This document shows positions 35,601 through 42,886 of a DNA stretch of 64,000 bases, piece after piece. Numbering within the stretch: position 1 is the stretch's first letter; every line of letters begins with the position of its first letter. The stretch is from JBEBSD01 sp040394475. Lineage in GTDB: Bacteria > Bacteroidota > Bacteroidia > Cytophagales > Spirosomataceae. A program made the position numbers and the translations under genes. The DNA is taken from contig JBEBSD010000002.1 of NCBI GenBank assembly GCA_040394475.1, positions 62,001-126,000 of the forward strand, written 5' to 3'. The notes beneath the pieces were generated by a model, which saw nothing but the letters and a program-made list of their open reading frames with translations, did not search any database and was not told where the DNA came from.

Positions 35601-35844
35601 TCCCATGGTATTTACCCCCAATGGTGATCAGGTCAATGATGTATGGACGCCGGTTAAACAGGTCGACCGGCTGGAAGTCAGGGTGTACAACCGGTGGGGA
35701 GAATGTGTTTATGAGTCAACCGATCCGCTGCATGCCTGGGACGGGTTCTATAAAGGGCAGAGGATACCAGCCGGAACTTATAGCTACCGGGTTAAGGTGA
35801 ACGACAGGTTTTACTTTGAAGGGAGTGTGATGGTCGTTTACTGA
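32650..35844 (+). CDS. Large secreted protein with type B T9SS sorting domain
   Basis: The 1064-aa protein starts with a signal peptide (MRETLCVLCFLGMALSGVPAQ). An N-terminal region of about 450 residues has no named domain that I recognise. Ig/PKD-like beta domains follow (about 480-760, with ATLKAAADFGIGPYTYSWNP), then two or three repeats ending in NGCDSL / LGCDSL (about 780-890). The C-terminal gliding-motility-type domain begins YPMVFTPNGDQVNDVWTP, then VRVYNRWGECVYES and AGTYSYRVKVNDRFYFEG. This domain directs export by the type IX system to the cell surface or medium. The usual adjacent PorP/SprF gene is absent; one lies 6 kb away. It may be an adhesin; ligand unknown. Confidence 0.9.
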   Translation: MRETLCVLCFLGMALSGVPAQELTIPGFPQQHERTVPEKVYNYTTLTAKQHTPSAKWLAYNKEFRTHPDAGYVAMDQPDSLAIEILEKRTESTRFYVHAQDPGRVYSQGAYGPLHYRKNNQWLLIDRRLSAVSPDIAEASRQPEPVGFDFRKRKSYIRTVRGAVYFNDWKLYGVRKGKKQELAQADWSDHTVGDDGVYVKNMFPGVDGEMMVLQGRIKTNLIIHSWQFPAYDSIILEDTYSHGQAVVLKFREAAGTAPQIDELDLTVDGNLIAQVGKAMIYSEADPAAAQLVPYTLAENRSGIVLDGPLLRELLSRGGKVIVDPLVRGAESVLGEHHYPLDSYNNANCSYDDNPGCSYTWPVPVPAAVTITNIHLWVYITTFAPCTRDKMRFLYAIGNNSCGSAVRWSTMGNPATPGGTGGDRYYESDIYNDCIPAACTQTSIDFRLTILRSCMGPAGCEATCVEGTGPFSMTIEGRSLELMQANALPATPLCQGEEATLKAAADFGIGPYTYSWNPGNSSEEEIQVRPDKTTDYTVKVADVCGNTAEAIVPVTVVPIPATPTVQIENSTAGEACENSPLTFRSKVEEGDTIGYQWKVNGNAVPGATAADFTTNALEDGDVVQLDLTNLASCADPERISSNTLTVALKKLTIPSVTLASVPAVCEGDAVTFTGLATGEGNSPVFQWEKNGVPVGTDLASYTATDLQDGDTVQVLLRSSEVCVTVPEVVSNEVRVTVHSPETVTVTEHICPGMLPFTWNGNTLNTGGMRVASWTMPSAKTGCDSTTILNLVVAAAPLSREFEISGCGVLDYNGKRYTSNTVVTETLQNANGCDSLFNTVTLTVFPQDVQQQTLSLSGCDSVVYEGQTYYATVMLDDTFKTYLGCDSLHRRVQISVVHFSLELESDLPPELYVGDKIELRAVGNIPGFRITGWEPDELFPDRANGRQQVRVSDSTTYVVYAETPEGCRDSASIFIPVLEQPKGPIYPMVFTPNGDQVNDVWTPVKQVDRLEVRVYNRWGECVYESTDPLHAWDGFYKGQRIPAGTYSYRVKVNDRFYFEGSVMVVY

Positions 35845-36665
35845 GCTTCCCGGAAGTAGTTACTGAAAAACAACAACTGATAGGGGACTGCCTGTTGCCA
35901 GTAAGACCAGTTATGGGCGCCGGGACGTGTAATGTAGTCGTGTTCGATATTCCGGTAGCGTAATTGCTGGTGCAGCGCTTCATTCACGTGGTAGAAAAAA
36001 TCCCCGACCCCGCAGTCGATGATCAGCTTCAGGGATTTGGGTGGGATCAGGTGCAGGAGGTTGAGAACCGTATGGGTTTCCCAGATGCCGGGATTTTCAG
36101 CATAGGAACCCAGTCGTTTTGCCATGTCCCAGTTATGGGGGAAGGGCCGGATGTCTACCCCGCCGCTCATGCTGCCGGCAGCTCCGAAAATATCCTGGTG
36201 TTTGATTGCCAGGTACAAAGCTCCGTGCCCTCCCATGCTGAGGCCGGTAATGGCCCTTCCTTTGCTGCTCTTAATCGTTTTGTAATGTGCATCAACCCAG
36301 GCAACCAGTTCCCTGGCAATGTAGGTTTCGTATTGAAAGGCCGGATCTGCAGGACTATCCCAATACCAGCTTCCGTAACCGCCATCCGGACAGACAATGA
36401 TCATTTGATGATAGTCGGCTGCTTTTTCGAACCCGGCTGCTTTTTTGATCCAGTCGGAATAGGTGCCGCTATAGCCGTGGAGCAGGTAGACCACCGGCAA
36501 CGCCTCCAGCCGGTCGTAATGATCCGGGCGGATAACCACTGCTTTCAGTGTTTTTTGCATCACGGCGCTGTACGTGTCCACAGTGTCGACAACAGCGGCA
36601 TACAAGGCAGGTGCGTGGACGACAAACAGCAGTGCGCTTAACGCAAGGATTTTCAGGGTTTTCAT
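35838..36665 (-). CDS. Secreted esterase D/feruloyl-esterase-like hydrolase
   Basis: The 275-aa alpha/beta hydrolase of the putative esterase (PF00756) family has a signal peptide (MKTLKILALSALLFVVHAPA, cleavage near ALYA). The oxyanion region is VVYLLHGYSGTYSDW, the nucleophile serine stands in ITGLSMGGHGAL, acid residues in LIIDCGVGDFF, and the histidine in RPGAHNWSYW. Relatives hydrolyse feruloyl, acetyl or S-formylglutathione esters; an exported form suggests a carbohydrate ester. Its stop overlaps the end of the T9SS gene by 7 bp, convergent. Confidence 0.88.
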   Translation of the reverse strand: MKTLKILALSALLFVVHAPALYAAVVDTVDTYSAVMQKTLKAVVIRPDHYDRLEALPVVYLLHGYSGTYSDWIKKAAGFEKAADYHQMIIVCPDGGYGSWYWDSPADPAFQYETYIARELVAWVDAHYKTIKSSKGRAITGLSMGGHGALYLAIKHQDIFGAAGSMSGGVDIRPFPHNWDMAKRLGSYAENPGIWETHTVLNLLHLIPPKSLKLIIDCGVGDFFYHVNEALHQQLRYRNIEHDYITRPGAHNWSYWQQAVPYQLLFFSNYFREAQ

Positions 36666-36785
36666 TGAAAGAGTGCTTGGTTCAGGGCCGCTAAAGTAAA
36701 AGAATTGCGCAAGAAAAAATAATTTTGTCTTACGGAGTGGATGCCGACGTCGCTGGCTCCGCTACCATCGCAGCGCCGGCCAAAA

Positions 36786-36816
36786 AAAAGAGGCCACTTG
36801 TACAGTAGCCCCTTTT
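36786..36816 (-). terminator. Intrinsic terminator after the CsbD gene
   Basis: On the reverse strand, AAAAGGGGCTACT pairs with AGTGGCCTCTTTT at 11 of 13 positions with a 5-nt loop, and a run of eight T follows. It stands 42 bp past the csbD-like stop. Confidence 0.75.
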
Positions 36817-36857
36817 ACGGATTAACAGTGTGAATATAGCCGTGTTATGATACGGGA

Positions 36858-37046
36858 TTAATCATTCAGATCACGTTCCAGTTCTGCCCGGGTTTTACCC
36901 AGCTTTTGTTGGAGTTTTCCCAGCAGTTCGTCTTCCTTTCCTTCTATATAAAGTAAATCGTCGTCAGTCAGATCTGCATATTTCTGTTTCAATTTCCCTT
37001 TTATTTCGTTCCAGTTTCCTTTCAATCTATCTGTTATTGCGCTCAT
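36858..37046 (-). CDS. CsbD family small stress protein
   Basis: The 62-aa protein matches CsbD-like proteins along its length: DRLKGNWNEIKGKLKQKYAD, then DDDLLYIEGKEDELLGKLQQ. It is highly charged and helical. Family members are stress-induced in many bacteria; the molecular role is not known. Start MSAITDRLKG is standard. It is monocistronic with its own terminator. Confidence 0.92.
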   Translation of the reverse strand: MSAITDRLKGNWNEIKGKLKQKYADLTDDDLLYIEGKEDELLGKLQQKLGKTRAELERDLND

Positions 37047-37427
37047 GATGATAGTGGTTTATGTGAACACTACAGGAATATCCGATAGTTGCTATTAGAT
37101 AGGCAGTAAATGTGCCATCCCGTAGGAAATCGGAGTAAAACGAAAAGTATATTGAATAAAATACTGTTTATGAAGTAGTTGCGGATGCCCTGCTGCAGGC
37201 AATCCGGAAAAGGCCTGTTGTTGAAACTGTGACATAGGGAGGCTACTTTTCCCCAAAGTCTGGAAATTAAGGGCGGTCCCGGAAAGTGAGAATTCCGGCA
37301 GGCTCTATGGGAGGATGAGATCCGTCCCTTCCGCACGCACAGCCCTGGATTCATCAGGGAATTAGCTATCTATGACAGCGCATTCCCTGGTGAATCCAAG
37401 GTACGGGGCGTGGTCATGCGGATTGGC
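37047..37427. other. Intergenic region with a large imperfect hairpin
   Basis: 380 bp between sucB and the CsbD gene, with no gene I can support. A 94-codon reverse frame has no protein-like character. The stretch 37345-37399 forms a hairpin (separate entry). The rest is unremarkable. Confidence 0.5.
37345..37399. repeat. Imperfect inverted repeat downstream of sucB
   Basis: CTGGATTCATCAGGGAAT (37345-37362) pairs at 16 of 18 positions with 37382-37399, loop 19 nt. It begins 29 bp past the sucB stop. No T run follows on the sucB strand, so it may protect the transcript end or be a relic of a small mobile repeat rather than a terminator. Confidence 0.6.
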
Positions 37428-39005
37428 TTAGAGGTCGAATAATAAGCGGGCCGGGTCTTCCAGAATCTGCTTGATGCGGACGAGGAAACTGACGGAATCC
37501 TTTCCGTCGATAATCCGGTGATCGTACGATAATGCCAGGTACATCATTGGCCGGATCACAATTTCACCGTTAACGACCACGGCGCGTTCTACAATATTGT
37601 GCATTCCCAGGATCGCCGACTGCGGTGCGTTGATGATCGGAGTCGACAGCATTGAACCAAATACTCCGCCATTGGTAATGGTAAAGGTGCCCCCGGTCAT
37701 TTCATCCAGTGTCAATTTACCGTCGCGGGCTTTGCCGGCCAGCCGGATAATTTCTTTTTCGATCCCTGCAAAAGACAGCTTCTCTGCGTTCCGGATGACG
37801 GGTACGACCAGGCCTTTCGGGGTCGAAACGGCGATAGAAACGTCACAATACTCATTGTACAGCAATTCTTCCCCATCAATATAAGCGTTTACCACCGGGA
37901 AGTCGCGCAGGGCGATGGTGGCCGCCTTGGTGAAAAACGACATAAAGCCCAGACCGACTTCGTGTTTTTCTTTGAACTTCTCTTTGAACTTTGACCGCAG
38001 GTCCATGACAGGCTTCATATCCACTTCATTGAAAGTGGTTAACATCGCCGTTTCATTCTTTACCGAGACGAGCCGCCGGGCGATGGTTTTCCGCAGGGAA
38101 GACATTTTTTCACGGCGCTGTCCGCGATCGCCTGCCGTGACCGGGGCTGCCTGTGGTGCAGCTGCCTGTGGTGCAGCTGCCGGAGGTGCGGCAGCCTGAG
38201 GCGCGGCAGCTGTTGGTGCTTTCGGACTGGCGCTCAAGGCATCTTCCTTAGTTATTTTTCCACCGGCGCCGGTGCCGCTGACATCTGACGGGTTAATCCC
38301 TTTTTCGGCCAAGATTTTAGCAGCAATGGGTGTAATGCCTCCGGCGGCCGGCTTTTCAGCAACCGCAGTGGCCGCTGCATCTGCGGCGGCGGCGCCCTGT
38401 TGCACACCCACTTCGACGCGGGCAATTACCTCACCGATCTGCAGGGTATCTCCCTGCGCCGCACCGTGGCGCAGGATCCCTGCAGCTTCCGAAGGAAACT
38501 CAAAAGTGGCCTTGTCCGATTCCAGTTCACAAATAATTTCATCCAGTTCGACCCGTTCCCCGTCCTTCTTCGTCCAGGAAGCTATCGTCACTTCTGTGAT
38601 GGATTCTCCTACAACAGGAACTTTCATTTCAATCACCTCAGCCGGCGATGCAGCAGTTTCCAAGGCTTTCGTTTCAGGAGCTGCTTCAGCGACAGCATCG
38701 CCAGTGGATGCTGCACTCGTTTCCGGGGCTTTGGTTTCCGGTGCCGGACTGGCCGCTACACCTGCTGCAGAGGTCTCGATAGTCGCAATGACATCCCCAA
38801 TTGCCAGCGTCTCTCCTTCCTGAGCCTTTGGATGCAAAATCCCTTCTGCATCTGCTGTGAGTTCAAAAGTAGCCTTATCAGAGTCAAGTCCGCAGATTAC
38901 TTCATCCAGCTTTACAAAATCACCCTCTTTTTTAACCCAGGTACCGATGGTTACTTCGGTAATAGATTCACCTACGGCGGGGATTTTTATTTCGATTTCA
39001 GCCAT
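37428..39005 (-). CDS. sucB: Dihydrolipoyl succinyltransferase (E2 of 2-oxoglutarate dehydrogenase)
   Basis: The 525-aa E2 has two N-terminal lipoyl domains (about 2-76 and 125-200), each with a lipoylated lysine in LDSDKATFEL and LESDKATFEF. Ala/Pro-rich linkers, a peripheral subunit-binding domain (about 225-260: ITPIAAKILAEKGINPSDVS) and the catalytic domain follow, with active-site LSYDHRIIDGKDSVSF. It moves succinyl groups to CoA in the TCA cycle. Enterobacterial SucB has only one lipoyl domain. It lies 67 bp downstream of sucA in one operon. An E3 gene is not in the window. Confidence 0.95.
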   Translation of the reverse strand: MAEIEIKIPAVGESITEVTIGTWVKKEGDFVKLDEVICGLDSDKATFELTADAEGILHPKAQEGETLAIGDVIATIETSAAGVAASPAPETKAPETSAASTGDAVAEAAPETKALETAASPAEVIEMKVPVVGESITEVTIASWTKKDGERVELDEIICELESDKATFEFPSEAAGILRHGAAQGDTLQIGEVIARVEVGVQQGAAAADAAATAVAEKPAAGGITPIAAKILAEKGINPSDVSGTGAGGKITKEDALSASPKAPTAAAPQAAAPPAAAPQAAAPQAAPVTAGDRGQRREKMSSLRKTIARRLVSVKNETAMLTTFNEVDMKPVMDLRSKFKEKFKEKHEVGLGFMSFFTKAATIALRDFPVVNAYIDGEELLYNEYCDVSIAVSTPKGLVVPVIRNAEKLSFAGIEKEIIRLAGKARDGKLTLDEMTGGTFTITNGGVFGSMLSTPIINAPQSAILGMHNIVERAVVVNGEIVIRPMMYLALSYDHRIIDGKDSVSFLVRIKQILEDPARLLFDL

Positions 39006-39072
39006 AATATCAGTGGTCGAACGATGTATATAGAATTTGAATGGTTAACACGCGTTGGTAACAGGAACAGGG

Positions 39073-41802
39073 TTATTCAAAGGCTTCCTGAATAATTGCA
39101 GCCTGCTCCTTATTATGAATTTTATAAAACCCGGTGGACGGCGATGCGCTTGTACGGCGGGCAATAATCTCCATCGGTTTGTACCGGGCATAGGTCCTTA
39201 ACAAGTAAGTCCATGCCCCCATGTTATACGGTTCTTCCTGCACCCAGAAAAGTTTTGCTTTCTTATAGGGAGCGAGGAGCGCGTCTACCTGTTTGGTAGG
39301 GAACGGGTGCAGTTGTTCGATACGGATAATTGCCACATCGTCGCGCTTGTCGGCCTGCTGCTTTTCATACAATTCGTAATACAGCTTTCCGGTTACAAGC
39401 AATACCTTTTTGACCTTTTTAGGATCGGCATAAGAATCCCCGTACGTCTCCCGGAAACGGCCGCCCGTCAGGTCCTCCAGCGGTGAAACACACAGCGGAT
39501 GACGCAGCATCGATTTGGGTGACATAATAATCAGCGGCTTCCGGAAAGGGAGTGCCAGCTGCCGGCGCAATACGTGAAAGAAGTTGGCCGGCGTCGTGAT
39601 ATTGGTCACATACATATTGTTATCGGCGCAGAGTTGCAGGAATCGTTCAGGGCGGGCATTCGAGTGTTCCGGGCCCTGACCTTCATAGCCGTGCGGGAGC
39701 AGCATTACTAAACCGATCCAGCGGTTCCACTTCGTTTCCGAGGTGGAGATAAACTGGTCAATCATTACCTGAGCCCCGTTGGCAAAGTCGCCGAACTGGG
39801 CTTCCCAGATCACAAGGGCATTGGGGTTTGCCATCGCATAGCCAAATTCAAATCCAAGGACACCGTATTCCGACAGCAGGGAATTGTAAATCATGAACCG
39901 CCCCTGCTGCGCCTGAATATGGTTCAGGCTGTTGTAGGAGGCATTGGTTTTGGCGTCTTTCAGGACCGCGTGCCGGTGTGAAAAAGTACCCCGCTGTACG
40001 TCCTGACCGGTCAGACGAATGATGTTTCCGTCGGTCAGGATGGCGCCATACGCCAGTAATTCCGCCGTAGCCCAGTTGACCTGCTTTTTGTTGAAGATCA
40101 TTTCCTTCCGGTCTTTCAGCAATTTGTCAATCTGCTTAATGACCGAAAAATTTTCAGGAATGACCGTCAGGGCTTTTCCCACTTTGTTCAATACCTCTTT
40201 CGGGGCGCCTGTTTCGAGCGATTGTTCGAAATCCGCTTCTGTCGGACGTCGCAGGTTCTTCCATTCAAGGTCCAGTTTAGGGGCAATATACGGGATCTCC
40301 TTTTGCTTGACCTTGTCTAACCGCGCCTGCAGCAACGCCTTGAATTCTTTATCCATCTTGAGTGCAACATCCCGGGTGATGTCGCCTCGCTTTTCGAGGT
40401 ACATCCGGTAAACTTCCCGCGGGTTGGGATGGTCATCGATCAGGTTATACAGGACCGGCTGTGTGAATTTGGGCTCATCCGCTTCATTATGTCCGTGACG
40501 GCGGTAGCACACCATGTCAATAAAAATGTCCTTATTGAAACGCTGCCGGTATTCCACTGCCAGCTGCATGCAATAAACAACAGCTTCCGGGTCGTCTCCA
40601 TTAACGTGGAGCACAGGCGCATCAATTATTTTGGCAATATCGGTACTGTATACACTCGAACGGGCGTCGGTGAAGTCAGTGGTAAAGCCCACCTGGTTAT
40701 TGATCACAAAATGGATCGTTCCCCCGGTATAGAAGCCTTCCAGGTTGGCCATTTGAGTAACCTCATACACGATCCCCTGTCCGGCAACGGCGGCATCCCC
40801 GTGAATGAGTACGGGCATCACCCGGTCGTAATTGCTTTGATACATACTGTCGGCCCGGGCACGGATAACCCCTTCGACCACCGGGTTTACTGCTTCCAGG
40901 TGCGACGGGTTAGGGGCCAGCCGGAGGTGCAGGCTGTTCCCGGATTTGGTTTCGATCGTACTGGCAAAGCCCATGTGGTACTTCACATCCCCGTCGCCCC
41001 ATACCTGGTCGGGCAGGTTTCCTTCAAACTCATTGAAGATCTGCTCGTAGGTTTTTTGCATCACATTGGCCAGCACATTGAGACGTCCCCGGTGTGCCAT
41101 TCCAATCATGACTTCTGCTACACCCAGTTCACCCGCTTTGTTGATCAGGGCGTCCAGCGCAGGGATAGTCGTTTCGCCTCCCTCCAGTGAAAAACGTTTC
41201 TGTCCGAGAAATTTGGTATGGAGGAAATTTTCAAATACCACTGCTTCATTCAGTTTGGAGAGAATATGTTTTTTCTCTTCAATGGAATAAGAACGGTTGA
41301 GGTTATCCTGCTCAATCTTTTGCCGTAACCATTTCTTTTCGTTGCGGTCGCGGATATAGTAATAATCGAAGCCGATGGTACTGGTATAGACCTTTCGAAG
41401 GCCCTCCATGATTTCCCTCAGGGTGGCCGGGCGGCCGAGCAGCTCCATACCCGCTTCGAAAACCGTGTCCAGGTCGCTGTCAGACAACCGGAAGTCACTC
41501 AACGCAAGCTGGGGAGCACGGTCTTTACGTTTACGGATCGGGTTGGTATCGGCCAGTAAATGTCCTCTCGACCGGTAACCGCGGATGAGGTGAACGACCT
41601 CCATCTCCTTGTTGATCTGATCTGAATCGGCCCCAACGGCGATGGGTCCTGTAGTGCGTCCGGAAAATTTTTCGGAAAATTCAAATCCTTCAAAAAACTT
41701 TTGCCATCCTGCATCGACTGCAGCAGGATCTGCTTTATAGGCTTTATATAGATCCTCTATGTAACCGATTTCAGAGTTGGCTATATACGAATAACTATCC
41801 AT
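39073..41802 (-). CDS. sucA: 2-oxoglutarate dehydrogenase E1 component
   Basis: The 909-aa thiamine-diphosphate enzyme decarboxylates 2-oxoglutarate and passes succinyl groups to SucB. The N-terminal segment SYIANSEIGYIEDLYKAYKA (about 4) is the usual E1 interaction helix region. Conserved stretches include IGMAHRGRLNVLANVMQKTY, the ThDP region VNGDDPEAVVYCMQLA with RRHGHNEADEP, and the C-terminal WVQEEPYNMGAW. Length is normal. Start ATG 41802. The promoter lies about 35 bp upstream, and the gene forms an operon with sucB. Confidence 0.97.
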   Translation of the reverse strand: MDSYSYIANSEIGYIEDLYKAYKADPAAVDAGWQKFFEGFEFSEKFSGRTTGPIAVGADSDQINKEMEVVHLIRGYRSRGHLLADTNPIRKRKDRAPQLALSDFRLSDSDLDTVFEAGMELLGRPATLREIMEGLRKVYTSTIGFDYYYIRDRNEKKWLRQKIEQDNLNRSYSIEEKKHILSKLNEAVVFENFLHTKFLGQKRFSLEGGETTIPALDALINKAGELGVAEVMIGMAHRGRLNVLANVMQKTYEQIFNEFEGNLPDQVWGDGDVKYHMGFASTIETKSGNSLHLRLAPNPSHLEAVNPVVEGVIRARADSMYQSNYDRVMPVLIHGDAAVAGQGIVYEVTQMANLEGFYTGGTIHFVINNQVGFTTDFTDARSSVYSTDIAKIIDAPVLHVNGDDPEAVVYCMQLAVEYRQRFNKDIFIDMVCYRRHGHNEADEPKFTQPVLYNLIDDHPNPREVYRMYLEKRGDITRDVALKMDKEFKALLQARLDKVKQKEIPYIAPKLDLEWKNLRRPTEADFEQSLETGAPKEVLNKVGKALTVIPENFSVIKQIDKLLKDRKEMIFNKKQVNWATAELLAYGAILTDGNIIRLTGQDVQRGTFSHRHAVLKDAKTNASYNSLNHIQAQQGRFMIYNSLLSEYGVLGFEFGYAMANPNALVIWEAQFGDFANGAQVMIDQFISTSETKWNRWIGLVMLLPHGYEGQGPEHSNARPERFLQLCADNNMYVTNITTPANFFHVLRRQLALPFRKPLIIMSPKSMLRHPLCVSPLEDLTGGRFRETYGDSYADPKKVKKVLLVTGKLYYELYEKQQADKRDDVAIIRIEQLHPFPTKQVDALLAPYKKAKLFWVQEEPYNMGAWTYLLRTYARYKPMEIIARRTSASPSTGFYKIHNKEQAAIIQEAFE

Positions 41803-41836
41803 TTCGGGTGTGATTTGACTTATAGGTAATTGGTTC

Positions 41837-41844
41837 CAAAGTTA
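41837..41844 (-). promoter_or_regulatory. TAnnTTTG element of the sucAB operon
   Basis: A perfect TAACTTTG on the reverse strand, 35 bp before the sucA ATG. No TTG stands at the usual distance, so the upstream element is weak or missing. Confidence 0.45.
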
Positions 41845-41900
41845 AGCGATGTTGCCTGAAAAAACATAGTAAATAAGCTTTTTGGCAATAAAATGTTTCG

Positions 41901-42794
41901 TTAATTATAGTGAAAATTCCCGGGATTCGGAATAAACTTAAACAATAGCTCATGCATACCCTGCGGACCCGTACCAATGGGGATATAACCACTCTCCGCC
42001 ATCCGGGAATTATACACATATCCCAGTCGAATATTCCTGCCGGCCTGTACGTCGACGGTCACATGGATCCTGTTGATGCTGCCGGTTCGCAGAAAGGCTC
42101 CTATCCCTGCCAGCTGCTTGTACCAGAACTTGGACCCTATGTGTATTTCTGTTTTACTATCCATTAGCAGGGTACTGAAATTCTTGTTTGCAATAAGCGT
42201 AAGGTTCGGAGCAATTGTAAAGTCGTCGACCGGAACGCGTCCTCCGGCAGTCAGGTAGTACGGAAATCCGAAATCCAGTTTTGTCGTTAAATTATTGCTT
42301 TGGAGCGAAAGCAGTTCGGGTTTCGACAAGCCTGCATACAGGTAGGGTGACTGCGCCCACAAGCCGATTCCCATGCTTCCCAGCACCTTTCTTCCTGAAA
42401 ATGCGCCGTAAACGGGTAAAACATTAACTCCCCCCTGCACGCCCACCGCCAATTTCCATTGCGAGGCCGTTTCGTGGATGTAAGAGCCGGAGCCGTAAAA
42501 GCCGGTGGTGGCATAGGGGCTCATCCGGTCATTGAGAGCCATAAAGCCTACCCCTACTTTCCCGTTGGCAATCACGCCGTCGGCAGCCAATGTCTGGGAT
42601 AAAGGTACGTTGGGAACAGTAAGCCAGCGGCGGCGCAGGATGAGGGTCAGATCGAAATTTTCCCGCATACCGGTAAACGCAGGGTTAATAGCCATGGGGT
42701 TCTCGATGTATTGATCGTACAATACTTCCCGCTGGGCACAGACTTCGGATAGCGCCAGCAACAGCAAACAACAGGAGATGGTTATCGATTTCAT
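41901..42794 (-). CDS. PorP/SprF family type IX secretion membrane protein
   Basis: The 297-aa protein starts at MKSITISCCLLLLALSEVCA (ATG 42794; the frame runs 23 codons further but the signal peptide fixes this start). The mature N-terminus has the family mark YDQYIENPMAINPAFTGMRE, then RRRWLTVPNVPLSQTLAADG and GVGFMALNDRMSPYATTGFY, ending in a beta-barrel with PIGTGPQGMHELLFKF. PorP/SprF proteins sit in the outer membrane and serve type B sorting-domain substrates. The only such substrate here lies at 32650, not adjacent. ftsH ends 93 bp upstream. Confidence 0.92.
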   Translation of the reverse strand: MKSITISCCLLLLALSEVCAQREVLYDQYIENPMAINPAFTGMRENFDLTLILRRRWLTVPNVPLSQTLAADGVIANGKVGVGFMALNDRMSPYATTGFYGSGSYIHETASQWKLAVGVQGGVNVLPVYGAFSGRKVLGSMGIGLWAQSPYLYAGLSKPELLSLQSNNLTTKLDFGFPYYLTAGGRVPVDDFTIAPNLTLIANKNFSTLLMDSKTEIHIGSKFWYKQLAGIGAFLRTGSINRIHVTVDVQAGRNIRLGYVYNSRMAESGYIPIGTGPQGMHELLFKFIPNPGNFHYN

Positions 42795-42886
42795 AAATAC
42801 TGGTAGGTGCAGTTTTTTAGAATGAAGAAAGCAAGAGATTGCTCTCCTGCTTTCCTGAATCACTCATACGTTGCTTCACGGGTTGT

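Noticed and set aside
37070..37354. 94-codon reverse frame beyond the CsbD gene
   Set aside because: No recognisable features; it ends in the hairpin region.
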